Shown here in pieces: positions 25,335 through 33,204 of a stretch of 64,000 nucleotides of DNA; position 1 is the first letter of the stretch, and each line of letters opens with the position of its first letter. The DNA comes from CBDDEI01 sp965226775 (GTDB lineage: Bacteria; Chloroflexota; Dehalococcoidia; SHYD01): positions 1,426,001 through 1,490,000 of the forward strand of contig CBDDEI010000002.1 of NCBI GenBank assembly GCA_965226775.1. The letters run 5' to 3'. The notes below the pieces were generated by a model. That model ran no database searches. It had not been told where the DNA came from and saw nothing but the letters and a program-made list of their open reading frames with translations. A program made the position numbers and the translations under genes.

Positions 25335-26015
25335 CTATTCCGCCCGCATATCAAAGGATGGGCGCACATGGAAGGAGTTCACAATAACGGCCTGTTCCTT
25401 GGCAGTGGTGATGGTGCGGTAAAAGGTTGCGGTGCCCAGGTCCTTCACCGTTTCCAACCCCATAGCGCCGCGCAGGTCGCATCGGTAGAGGTTCACGCCG
25501 GCAAAGTTAGCGCCGGTCAGGTCGGCGTCTTTCAGCGCGGTGCGGATAATGAAGGAGCGCGTCAGGTCCGCATTGCGGTAGCGGGCGCCCGGCTGGTTGG
25601 ATTCGTAGAAATCGGCGTCTTGCAGAATGGCGTCGGAGAAATCAGCATCGCCTAAGCGCGCCGCCACAAAGGTTGAGCGGCTGAGGTTCGCTCCTATGAA
25701 GGTTGCGCCTACACCGTCGATGCGCCGGAAGCTGCCATCGGTAATGACCGCGCCGCTGAGATCGCTGCCTTGCAAGGATGCGAACTCGAAGAACATTCCC
25801 GCGGCTTTGAGGCCGCGCCAGCTCACGTGGTCCGCCTTCATGGGGTTAGCTCGTAGGTCCTCGCCTTTTAGGTAGGCTAGTAGTGCACCGTAGGAGTCTT
25901 CCTGGTCTAGGGCGGTTTCGGCAGGAAGCTGGGTGTTGCTCATATCGCGCTCGCCGGAGAGCAACTTTTCGATAAATTCTTTAGCGGTTAACTGGATCAT
26001 TGCGCTGGTCGCCAT
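25335..26015 (-). CDS. Pentapeptide-repeat protein
   Basis: A 226-residue protein whose middle (about residues 75-185) is built of A(D/N)Lxx-type pentapeptides, for example GANLSRSTFVAARLGDADFS, DADFYES and DADLTGANFAGVNLYRCDLR. Such repeats fold into a right-handed quadrilateral beta helix. The N-terminal 70 residues are helical and the C-terminus is non-repeat. ATG 26015 is preceded by AAAGGA. It lies 32 nt upstream of the Gfo/Idh/MocA gene on the same strand. Biochemical roles differ widely in this group; none can be assigned here. Confidence 0.88.
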   Translation of the reverse strand: MATSAMIQLTAKEFIEKLLSGERDMSNTQLPAETALDQEDSYGALLAYLKGEDLRANPMKADHVSWRGLKAAGMFFEFASLQGSDLSGAVITDGSFRRIDGVGATFIGANLSRSTFVAARLGDADFSDAILQDADFYESNQPGARYRNADLTRSFIIRTALKDADLTGANFAGVNLYRCDLRGAMGLETVKDLGTATFYRTITTAKEQAVIVNSFHVRPSFDMRAE

Positions 26016-26144
26016 GATGCGTCCTTTCCATTACTATAGTGCTAACAAAGGGAATCCTTGGCAGTATAGCAAAGTCCCTTTTTCGTTGCAGGCGCACATG
26101 CCTGCCGCCGGATAGTAAGCCAAGAAGAAAGAGAGGAACTGCAG

Positions 26145-26669
26145 ATGGCGTGGGAATTAGATATGAGCCACTCCAGCGTTAAGTGGTCGGCGCAATGGAA
26201 CGGCCTCGTGACCATGGGCGGCCCGTTCAAGAATACACGGGTGAAGATGGAGTTGGATGACGACAATCCGCTCATGGGATCGGTGGAGGGGACTGTGGAC
26301 AGTCCTAGCTTCGATAGCTTTGTCTATCGGATGAATGCCAGACTCCTGAGTCCGGCCTATCTAGACGCCTGGAGGTATCCCAACATTGTCTTTAAGAGCA
26401 AGGAGGTCCGTCCGGGCGCAGACGATACGCATTTCCAGATTGTAGGCGACCTGACGCTGCGCAATACCACCAAAGAGGTGGTAATGAATACCGCGTATCT
26501 GGGCGAGGCAGTTGGCCGTACCGGAGGGAAGGTCCGCGGCTATAGCACCGTTATTGAGATCAACTGGCGAGAGTACTTGGAGGGCCCACCACCAACCGAT
26601 CCCATTGACCTCTTTAGCGATATCATCACGGTAAATATCGAGCTAGTAGCTAACCAGACCGCCAGGTAA
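26145..26669 (+). CDS. YceI-family lipid-binding-like protein
   Basis: A 174-residue YceI-domain protein, a lipocalin-like beta barrel that binds polyisoprenoids in characterised cases. The family pattern is clear: WELDMSHSSVKWSA (about residues 2-15), a central P-x-IVFKSKEVRP strand (about 82-91) and GDLTLRNTTKEVVM (about 103-116), ending before the segment WREYLEGPPPTDP. There is no signal peptide, unlike periplasmic YceI, so this version is probably cytosolic. GAGAGGAA precedes ATG 26145. It is followed by a large inverted-repeat terminator. Confidence 0.9.
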   Translation: MAWELDMSHSSVKWSAQWNGLVTMGGPFKNTRVKMELDDDNPLMGSVEGTVDSPSFDSFVYRMNARLLSPAYLDAWRYPNIVFKSKEVRPGADDTHFQIVGDLTLRNTTKEVVMNTAYLGEAVGRTGGKVRGYSTVIEINWREYLEGPPPTDPIDLFSDIITVNIELVANQTAR

Positions 26670-26670
26670 A

Positions 26671-26732
26671 GGCATTGCTCAACAAAGGGGGAGAGGTAAG
26701 CCTCTCCCCCTTTCGCGTGGGGTAGCAATGCC
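26671..26732 (+). terminator. Nested inverted-repeat terminator after the YceI gene
   Basis: A perfect 13-bp inner stem (AAAGGGGGAGAGG, 26684-26696, with CCTCTCCCCCTTT, 26701-26713; loop TAAG) is nested in 9-bp outer arms (GGCATTGCT, 26671-26679, and AGCAATGCC, 26724-26732). The 3' arm ends in TTT. Read as RNA it forms a long two-part hairpin that should end transcription and insulate the promoter that begins at 26733. Confidence 0.8.
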
Positions 26733-26762
26733 TTGACCGTGGGTTGCCCGCATGGGTATAGT
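26733..26762 (+). promoter_or_regulatory. Promoter of the MFS gene at 26859
   Basis: TTGACC (26733-26738) and TATAGT (26757-26762) are 18 nt apart, immediately after the terminator. The predicted leader is about 90 nt long. Confidence 0.6.
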
Positions 26763-26858
26763 CCTTCTATTGCGCAGTTCCCAGGCGCACCCTCATTACT
26801 TACGCGCGATTGATTTGCCTGAAACCGTCCTAGTCCTCACTGAATGAAAGTATAGCTA

Positions 26859-28178
26859 ATGCACAGCCCGCCGCCTGAACAAGACTCCCAGGAGTCTACC
26901 AACTCTTCACCGCGCACGCCCTCTGAGATGCTGAAGAGGGGAGCAGGCAGTATTGCAGCGACTCTTGTGGTCTTTCAGTCGAAGAATTACACCCTCTACT
27001 GGGTGGCCTCATTTTTCTATTACGTTGGGCTCTTTACGGACATGTTTGCTAGGGGGTACCTGGCGTACGACCTAACGGGTTCGGCGATGCTCTTAGGCGT
27101 CGTGATCATTAGCCAGGGGTTCCCTCAGGCCGCTATTGCCGTATTAGGCGGGACGCTTGCAGACCGTGTTCCCAAGCGCACCCTGCTCCTTTGGGCGCAG
27201 TTGGCGTTGACTCTTGCGGGAATAACGCTCCTGTACTTGTTGTACACAGACACGTTGGAAGTCTGGCATCTGGGCGCACTATCTGTGGTAAAAGGGTTGG
27301 CCATAGGCCTTTCTCTGCCAGGCCGGCTGTCCTTTGTGTCGGAGGTAGTTACGCCGGAGGAGTTCCCGCGAGCCTACGGGCTCTACTATGTAGCCCTCAA
27401 CTCCATGCGCATCGGTGGCCCTGGGGTTGGCGGCGCGGTGACGGCGCTCTTTGGCATTGAAGCCGCCATCCTGATTATCACCATCTCGGAAGCGCTGGCC
27501 TTTGTGGTGTTGCTCTTTGTGAAAGGCGGCAACCCGGCCATCGACTCCGAGACCGGTCTGCGAAGAGAACGTCCTTCCCTGTTGCAAGACATCTGGGGGA
27601 CTTTCGTATTTGCTCGCAATACCCCCACAATCTTAGTGCTCATGGGCGCGGAAGTGGGCTTAGTCTTCTTTGCCTTCTCCTCTACGCAGATGATGCCCGT
27701 CTTTGCGAGCGATGTGTACAACGCGGGGGCAACCGGTTTGGGCAGTCTCCTGGCTGTCCTAGGTGTAGGTGGATTGATCGGCTCCTTTACGGCGGCTGTC
27801 TTTGGCGGAGCGCGCCGCAAGACGCTGTTGTTGCTGTGCGACGGTGTCCTGCTGGGACTCATGCTCATGGTGTTTGCCCACGCGCCCTTCTTTACCGCAG
27901 CGTTGTTCATAGCAGTCCCGCTGGGCATTGTGCAAGCTATCTATACCACCCTCAACAGCACGCTGTTCCAGATTAGCGCACCGCCAGGCATGCGAGGACG
28001 TGCGATGAGCCTCTACACGATGGGTCAGCTCTTGCAGCCCCTAGGCGTGCTGCCCATTAGCGCAATAGCAGATGGGCTAGGCGTGCGAGTAGCGGTGACC
28101 ATTGCCGGCGGGTTGCTCATGGTGCACATGGCGGTTACGGCCATCCTCTTCCCCGCCTTCCGTCGCCAGCGCTTCTAG
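26859..28178 (+). CDS. MFS transporter, MFS_3 (enterobactin/drug exporter-like) family
   Basis: A 439-residue membrane protein with about 12 predicted transmembrane segments. The N-terminal 30 residues are hydrophilic; the first segment follows NYTLYWVASFFYYVG, and the loop after segment 2 reads GGTLADRVPKRTLLLW, matching the MFS motif A (GxLaDrxxrr). This family includes EntS-type efflux pumps. The start is ATG 26859 without a clear Shine-Dalgarno. The next gene, a prepilin peptidase, begins 24 nt later. The substrate is unknown. Confidence 0.85.
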   Translation: MHSPPPEQDSQESTNSSPRTPSEMLKRGAGSIAATLVVFQSKNYTLYWVASFFYYVGLFTDMFARGYLAYDLTGSAMLLGVVIISQGFPQAAIAVLGGTLADRVPKRTLLLWAQLALTLAGITLLYLLYTDTLEVWHLGALSVVKGLAIGLSLPGRLSFVSEVVTPEEFPRAYGLYYVALNSMRIGGPGVGGAVTALFGIEAAILIITISEALAFVVLLFVKGGNPAIDSETGLRRERPSLLQDIWGTFVFARNTPTILVLMGAEVGLVFFAFSSTQMMPVFASDVYNAGATGLGSLLAVLGVGGLIGSFTAAVFGGARRKTLLLLCDGVLLGLMLMVFAHAPFFTAALFIAVPLGIVQAIYTTLNSTLFQISAPPGMRGRAMSLYTMGQLLQPLGVLPISAIADGLGVRVAVTIAGGLLMVHMAVTAILFPAFRRQRF

Positions 28179-28202
28179 CGCAGAAGGGCCGCTAGGACGT
28201 AG

Positions 28203-28952
28203 GTGCAAGCGGACGTCTGGTGGCTGGGGGCTCTTCCGTACGCTTTGTTCGGCGCGGCCGTTGGTAGCTTCCTTAACCTCTGCATAGACCGCCTTCCCCA
28301 AGACCAATCGATCATCACACCCTCTCCCCGCTGTGAGAGCTGCGGCCGCAGCTTAGCCCTAACAGACCTCGTGCCTATCATCAGCTTCTTGGCGCTTAGG
28401 GGCCGCTGCCGTTACTGCGGGGCGGTGTTATCCAGGCGGGCGCTCCTGGTTGAAGCGCTCGCTACGGTCACTTATGCCGCTCTCTGGTTGTGGCTAGGCC
28501 CGAGCGGACAGCTGGTGATGGCAACGATCTTTTGCTCGTTCCTGATAGTAGCGGCGTTCATTGATGTTGAGCGCCACCTGGTGCTTAACCGGCTACTGCT
28601 TCCTGTTGCGCTGATTGCGGTGCCCTCCGCCTTGCTTTACGGCGTATCGCTCCAGAATAGTTTGCTGGGCGGCGCAGTAGGACTTGCGGTGATGTTCGCA
28701 TTGTATGCCCTCAGCCGCGGCGGGCTGGGCGCAGGGGATGTCAAGCTTGCGGCAGTGGTTGGGCTATTCATTGGGTTTCCGGAGATCGCCGTCGCCCTGT
28801 TTGCGGCTAGTATTAGTGGGGGTATCATAGCCGCGATACTGTTGGCAACTGGGCGAAAGGGCCGGCGGGACCCCATGCCATACGCGCTGTTCATCTGCTT
28901 GGGAGGCGCGTTTGGGTTGGCGGCGGACAGCAGATCGTCCGCTGGTACCTGA
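28203..28952 (+). CDS. Prepilin leader peptidase / N-methyltransferase (A24 family)
   Basis: A 249-residue integral membrane aspartyl protease that removes type IV prepilin-like leader peptides. It has the N-terminal GSFLNLCIDRLP motif (about residues 20-31), two CxxC pairs of the methyltransferase domain (CESC about 42, CRYC about 64) and the catalytic-Asp motif GLGAGDVKLA (about 174-183). The first catalytic Asp is probably in AAFIDVERH (about 121). Start GTG 28203. No pilin or type II secretion genes are in the window, so its substrates lie elsewhere. Confidence 0.9.
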   Translation: MQADVWWLGALPYALFGAAVGSFLNLCIDRLPQDQSIITPSPRCESCGRSLALTDLVPIISFLALRGRCRYCGAVLSRRALLVEALATVTYAALWLWLGPSGQLVMATIFCSFLIVAAFIDVERHLVLNRLLLPVALIAVPSALLYGVSLQNSLLGGAVGLAVMFALYALSRGGLGAGDVKLAAVVGLFIGFPEIAVALFAASISGGIIAAILLATGRKGRRDPMPYALFICLGGAFGLAADSRSSAGT

Positions 28953-29099
28953 GCATGTTATAGGATGACCCATGAGTAGCGACTAAAGGCGATGGGAGGG
29001 TGGCTCGCCGAGTTTCCCGAAGGTGAGGTCGCGGTCTCGGAAGTGTACGAAGCAGAGGAGATCACATGAGAATTCGTCAAAGGGCAACAAAACTACGGC

Positions 29100-29998
29100 A
29101 CCCTGACTGTTGCTCGTTGGTCACGAAGGAGGCGATTTGTTCTCACCCGAGACTTGGCAGGCTTTTCAGGATATAGGCGCGGGTGTCAGTGGCTTTCGGG
29201 AACGCCATGAGCGAGTTAGTCGGGGAGATATATTCCTATGTTATTTGACCCGCCTGTCGCGGTGGTTGCTGCAGGTTGAGTCTGACTCCAGGATGACAGG
29301 ATTCACGAAGACTTAGATCCCTTCACGGTTCGCTTCCGAGTCAAGCCGATTGTCCTTCTAGAGCCCGAATTAGCAATACCTATCTACGAGGATGAAGTAT
29401 GGAACAAGCTGTCCATTACGAATCAATACGAGAAAGGACATGTTGGACAGGGTTCTTCCGTGCCTCACTGGGTAACCTCGACGCCGACGGCAATTATTTA
29501 GTGGCATTGTTGAAGGGCAGGGCTGGGACATACGCCAGATCGCCCGATTCGTGTGCTGGATCGTGAAGTCGAGGTCGAAGTTCCAGATCATGATGATGAT
29601 GCTGGAGATTGAATCGACGGCGGTGGAGCATACCAAAGACAGCCGGGAGTCGATTCAAATGCAGGCAAATCGCCCAGATAGGAGTCGAGATGTTCCACAT
29701 TTGGGTGCCAAGAAACGACAAGGCACGTGTGCTAGAGCTTATACCGGCGAGTGCGCAAGAGAAATTCTTGGACGCGTTGGCTAAATTACGATGACACGCT
29801 TCGAGCCTGGTCAAGAATGACTGTAGAACAGATCGATGTTCTGTGGCTCAAAGGCCGGTCCATGGCGCGAGCATTTGAAATTGAGGATGACCGCAATCTA
29901 TTCTGGACTGTTGCGGATCCTTCTAGCCCTTCAACCAAACATGGCGCACATGGACAAGCGGGAAAAGTCCTGCGCGAGACTCGCTGCTTGAAGGGGCC
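29100..29998 (+). pseudogene. Decayed EVE-domain-type gene with several frameshifts
   Basis: No intact gene is present, but fragments in all three plus frames join into one protein-like sequence. Order: DLFSPETWQAFQDIGAGVSG and GDIFLCYLTRLSRW (29143-29270); DRIHEDLDPFTVRFRVKPIV, ELAIPIYEDEVWNKLSITNQ (29297-29440); then in another frame WTGFFRASLGNLDADGNYLV (29452-29510); HIWVPRNDKARVLELIPASA (29698-29757); VEQIDVLWLKGRSMARAFEI (29825-29884); and in another frame TAIYSGLLRILLALQPNM (29889-29942). The first part resembles EVE/PUA-like modified-base-binding domains, the last part a conserved tail I recall from nuclease-like hypothetical proteins. At least four frame changes make this a true relic. 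Its bounds are approximate; 28953-29100 has no visible feature. Confidence 0.75.
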
Positions 29999-30001
29999 CC
30001 C

Positions 30002-30994
30002 ATGATAGCGATTATCGAACTGCTTCGGCATCGGCGAGCGTTGGAGCCTTGCTCTACAGCCAACTTCTTCCTGAGGCAGGGACTACTGCTGCTGTTCCTT
30101 TCGGCGGCACGTCCGGGACAAGCAACATCCAACATGATAGCGTTGCTTCGGCATGGATGGAGCCTTGCTTACAGCCAACCGGGACTGCTGTTCTACGCCG
30201 TCCTGGTTAGCCTGTTAAGCGCGCAATGGCTGCGAGTGGGCGGGTCCGTCGCGCTGACTAAGGAGCAGTTGAACGCCTTGAGCGCGAATCTGCTGGATAT
30301 TGACAGCGCGACCATTCTGACAGCACTGACGGTTGTTGTGCTAAGTTTCTCCGTGTACTGGCTCCTTGCCATTCTTGGAGGGAACTGGTCCCTTGCTGCG
30401 CTTATCCACGGCTTGGGCAACGCGGAGAATGGGATAGCCGCATCCTTCACGGCGACGAGCGGCGCTGGTGTGCGCCATTTCTGGCAGGTGCTGGTGGTCG
30501 GCCTGATCACGACAGGGCTCTTGCTACTGATCCTAACGGTGGGGGCGGGATTGGCGCTTGGTGCGCTCTTTACCAGACACGCCGGTTTCACGCTGCTGCT
30601 CTTGGTATGGTCACCGGTCGTGCTGGCAGGAGGATGGGGGCTAATCGTCCTGACACCGCTAGCGCAAATACACGTTGTCCTGACCTCATGCAGCGTGCTG
30701 ACCGCGCTCAAGCATGCTGCCGGCTTGGTGCTACGTCGCCCCTTGCGCCTGCTGTTCGTTTGGCTTGCCGCAGATGTGCTTATTGGCTCGCTCACAAGCG
30801 CTTTCGCTGTCTTGCCCATAGCGCTCATAGCAATACCTGTAGTCGTTAACCTGGTCATCCAGCCGTCTGCCAGCCCGCTGGCTCTGCTGTGGCTGCTCCC
30901 AATGTTCGCACTGGCAGGCATCATTGGCGGGGTAGGCGAGCTGCTGCGACGGTCGCTGTGGGTTGCCCAGTACGGGGTTTCGCAGCAATCTTAA
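30002..30994 (+). CDS. Polytopic membrane protein of unknown function with duplicated 5' end
   Basis: A hydrophobic protein with about six or seven predicted transmembrane segments (for example SATILTALTVVVLSFSVYWL, WQVLVVGLITTGLLLLILTV, ALLWLLPMFALAGIIGGVGE). No family is recognised. Two candidate starts exist: ATG 30002, with AAGGGG upstream, and ATG 30134, whose coding sequence repeats the first one (both begin ATGATAGCG, then CTTCGGCAT, GGAGCCTTGC and ACAGCCAAC). The shorter protein (286 residues) is likely ancestral. The duplication abuts the decayed gene upstream. Confidence 0.6.
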   Translation: MIAIIELLRHRRALEPCSTANFFLRQGLLLLFLSAARPGQATSNMIALLRHGWSLAYSQPGLLFYAVLVSLLSAQWLRVGGSVALTKEQLNALSANLLDIDSATILTALTVVVLSFSVYWLLAILGGNWSLAALIHGLGNAENGIAASFTATSGAGVRHFWQVLVVGLITTGLLLLILTVGAGLALGALFTRHAGFTLLLLVWSPVVLAGGWGLIVLTPLAQIHVVLTSCSVLTALKHAAGLVLRRPLRLLFVWLAADVLIGSLTSAFAVLPIALIAIPVVVNLVIQPSASPLALLWLLPMFALAGIIGGVGELLRRSLWVAQYGVSQQS

Positions 30995-31022
30995 CTCACC
31001 CACAAAGAATTAATGCAACCAC

Positions 31023-31051
31023 TTGACAGCCGCGCGTGCCCAGGCTAGACT
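31023..31051 (+). promoter_or_regulatory. lexA promoter
   Basis: A perfect TTGACA (31023-31028), a 17-nt spacer and TAGACT (31046-31051). This is one of the best sigma-70-type promoters in the window and sits directly upstream of the LexA operator. Confidence 0.8.
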
Positions 31052-31058
31052 AGCGATA

Positions 31059-31070
31059 GAACAGGGGTTC
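31059..31070 (+). promoter_or_regulatory. LexA operator (SOS box, Gram-positive type)
   Basis: GAAC-N4-GTTC, as GAACAGGGGTTC, 8 nt downstream of the -10 hexamer at the predicted start point. It fits the GAACN4GTTC consensus used by Bacillus/Actinobacteria/Chloroflexi-type LexA and implies autorepression. Confidence 0.75.
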
Positions 31071-31085
31071 TCTCGAACACGCGCT

Positions 31086-31103
31086 CTGCTCGGAAACGAG
31101 CAG
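31086..31103 (+). other. GNRA-capped hairpin in the lexA leader
   Basis: CTGCTCG and CGAGCAG form a perfect 7-bp stem closed by GAAA, ending 3 nt before the AGGAGG Shine-Dalgarno. It could stabilise the leader or influence ribosome access. Confidence 0.5.
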
Positions 31104-31116
31104 GCAGGAGGAAAAC

Positions 31117-31749
31117 ATGAGGGTACTCACCGAGCGACAGCGGAAGATTCTTGAGTTTATCGATACTTTTGCAGAGGAAAAGCAATACGCTCCCAGCATC
31201 CGGGATATTGTGAAGGGGTGCGATATCAGCTCCACTTCCGTGGTGGACTACAACCTCCGCATTCTGGAGCGTGAGGGGCATTTACGGCGCGACGCTGAGA
31301 TATCGCGAGGCATTGTGCTGCTGCACCAGCGGAGCCGGGACAAGGTAACGGTGCCGTTGGTTGGGCAGATTGCCGCCGGCCAGCCGATTCCTGTGCCTTC
31401 TGCCGACACCTGGGACACCACCGCCGGGGCCGAGCAGATAGAAGTGCCGCGGGAGATGGTAGGCGCTAATGAGGGTGTTTTTGCGTTGCGTGTGCGCGGA
31501 ACCTCTATGATTGATGCGCTTATCAATGATGGTGATGTGGTCCTGATGCGCGCCGCTCAGTCAGCCGATAACGGCGAGATGGTAGCAGCGTGGCTGCAGG
31601 ATACCCAAGAAGTCACACTAAAGAAGATCTACTACGAAGGCGAGAAGGTGAGGCTTCAACCGGCCAACGTTACCATGCAGCCCATCTATACCGCTTCCAA
31701 CAACGTGGAGGTTCAGGGCAAGGTGGTTGGCGTATTGCGCCAGATCTAG
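31117..31749 (+). CDS. lexA: LexA repressor
   Basis: A 210-residue SOS repressor. The N-terminal winged helix starts RVLTERQRKILEFIDTFAEE; the self-cleavage Ala-Gly is in GQIAAGQPIP (about residues 84-93), the catalytic Ser in VRGTSMIDALI (about 130) and the catalytic Lys in the EVTLKK segment (about 167). AGGAGG precedes ATG 31117. Cleavage upon RecA-ssDNA formation would derepress the SOS genes. Its stop codon shares the CTAG tetranucleotide with the stop of the convergent polysaccharide gene. Confidence 0.95.
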   Translation: MRVLTERQRKILEFIDTFAEEKQYAPSIRDIVKGCDISSTSVVDYNLRILEREGHLRRDAEISRGIVLLHQRSRDKVTVPLVGQIAAGQPIPVPSADTWDTTAGAEQIEVPREMVGANEGVFALRVRGTSMIDALINDGDVVLMRAAQSADNGEMVAAWLQDTQEVTLKKIYYEGEKVRLQPANVTMQPIYTASNNVEVQGKVVGVLRQI

Positions 31750-33197
31750 CTTTCGCCGGCTTCGATACGGCTGGCCGCAACGGTAAGCCCGATCATGAAC
31801 CAAAAGAGGGCGACTGCGGCCGGGAACTGTAGATTGAAGAAGTAGTGATCAAAGACCGCCACAGATAAGGCAACTAAGACGCCTCCACAAGCGCCGAGCA
31901 TTAGCTCTCCATCCAACCTATAGCGTCGCCGTTTCCAATAACCCCAGGCCGTCTTGAAAAAGACGGCCATTGTTATGAGGAACACCCCGAGGCCTATGAG
32001 TCCTACCTGCTCTGCCAGCAGCAGGTAACCGCTACTGACACCCACGTACAGGTCGCTATCCGGAGCGCTTCCGAACCCCACGCCTAGTGTGGGGTAGCGC
32101 TCTATGAGCCGGAGGGCGTCCTGATATTCGCCTAGTCGCATCTCTGCGGATCGGTCGGAGAAGGTCACCCCTACCCAGAACCGCTCCATCATGGCCATCC
32201 CCTGCGGCGCAATTGCTAAGAGCACCGGCAGCGCCAGGATGGGCGCCCAGAGCAGCCGGTAGCGCATAGCAGCCAGGAACAGTGTCCCAACCAGCGCGCC
32301 ACTCCAGGCGGTGCGGCTGTAGGTAAGCAGCAGGGCCAAGCCCAACACGAGCGCAATCAGCACAATGTAACGCCTCCGCAGAAGCGGCTGATTACTCAAT
32401 ACTTGGGTCAGCAGCAGGGGCAGCGCGACGGCTAGCATGCCGCCCAGCAGGTTCGGGTCGATGGCTGTGCCGTTGGCCCGCACGGTGAACGTGTCTGCGA
32501 TGTACCGCACCGATTCTGGTGCAGGGGGGTAGCCCAGCACGTTCAGCGAGCCGAGTAACGGGGCGCTTATGCTCACCGGCAGCACCCAGAAGAGAACAGC
32601 TATGCCTGCCGCTAAACCGGCGGCGACCATTAGCCCTCGTACTACTTTGTGGAGCGCATCGGTGGAAGTTACCACGTTGATTGCGGTGAAGAATAAGAGA
32701 GCGCCGTTTACCAGCTTCAGAAAGAGCCGGAATCGTTCCGGGCTGAGGTAGGCTAGATTCAGCACAAGCGCCAGAGTTGCTATTGCCAGGAAGAGCAGCA
32801 CAAAGAAGCCCAGCGGCGTGATAAGGGGAATCTGACGGTTCAGGGCATGCTTAAGCAGCCAGGTTGCCAGGAGTAGTGAGAGCGTAATATCCAAGAAGCC
32901 GGGATGATATGGCCCGATGAGCAGCGGGCTAGTGGCGAAGGGCAGCAGATAGATGACGACCAACACGCCAACCAATCCGTGCGGCGGTTCCTTTGCAGTG
33001 GCCACCGCAAAGGCGAGCAGCGCACCAACTAGCAGCGCGCCTGCTAGCACTCCGCTCCAGCCCGTCATCGCTAGGATGACCCCGCTCGTCAGCAAAACGC
33101 CCGCTAGTTTGTGCGGTTGCCGTAGCTGCGTCTGAAGAAGATAGCGGAAGCCTTGGTCGTCCCAGGAAAAAGCTACGGGTGGTGGCAGATTGGTCAT
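31746..33197 (-). CDS. O-antigen ligase/polymerase-like membrane protein (Wzy/WaaL family)
   Basis: A 483-residue protein with about 10-12 membrane segments. The Wzy_C domain is seen in the central region with RTAWSGALVGTLFL and the periplasmic-loop segment ERYPTLGVGFGSAPD (around residues 355-370), where such proteins carry their catalytic His/Arg/Glu. The ATG at 33197 is chosen; the longest open frame extends upstream into the neighbouring glycosyltransferase. It probably polymerises or ligates a surface glycan. It is downstream of two glycosyltransferases on the same strand, only 7 nt from the nearest. Confidence 0.85.
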   Translation of the reverse strand: MTNLPPPVAFSWDDQGFRYLLQTQLRQPHKLAGVLLTSGVILAMTGWSGVLAGALLVGALLAFAVATAKEPPHGLVGVLVVIYLLPFATSPLLIGPYHPGFLDITLSLLLATWLLKHALNRQIPLITPLGFFVLLFLAIATLALVLNLAYLSPERFRLFLKLVNGALLFFTAINVVTSTDALHKVVRGLMVAAGLAAGIAVLFWVLPVSISAPLLGSLNVLGYPPAPESVRYIADTFTVRANGTAIDPNLLGGMLAVALPLLLTQVLSNQPLLRRRYIVLIALVLGLALLLTYSRTAWSGALVGTLFLAAMRYRLLWAPILALPVLLAIAPQGMAMMERFWVGVTFSDRSAEMRLGEYQDALRLIERYPTLGVGFGSAPDSDLYVGVSSGYLLLAEQVGLIGLGVFLITMAVFFKTAWGYWKRRRYRLDGELMLGACGGVLVALSVAVFDHYFFNLQFPAAVALFWFMIGLTVAASRIEAGES

Positions 33198-33204
33198 ACC
33201 AGAA

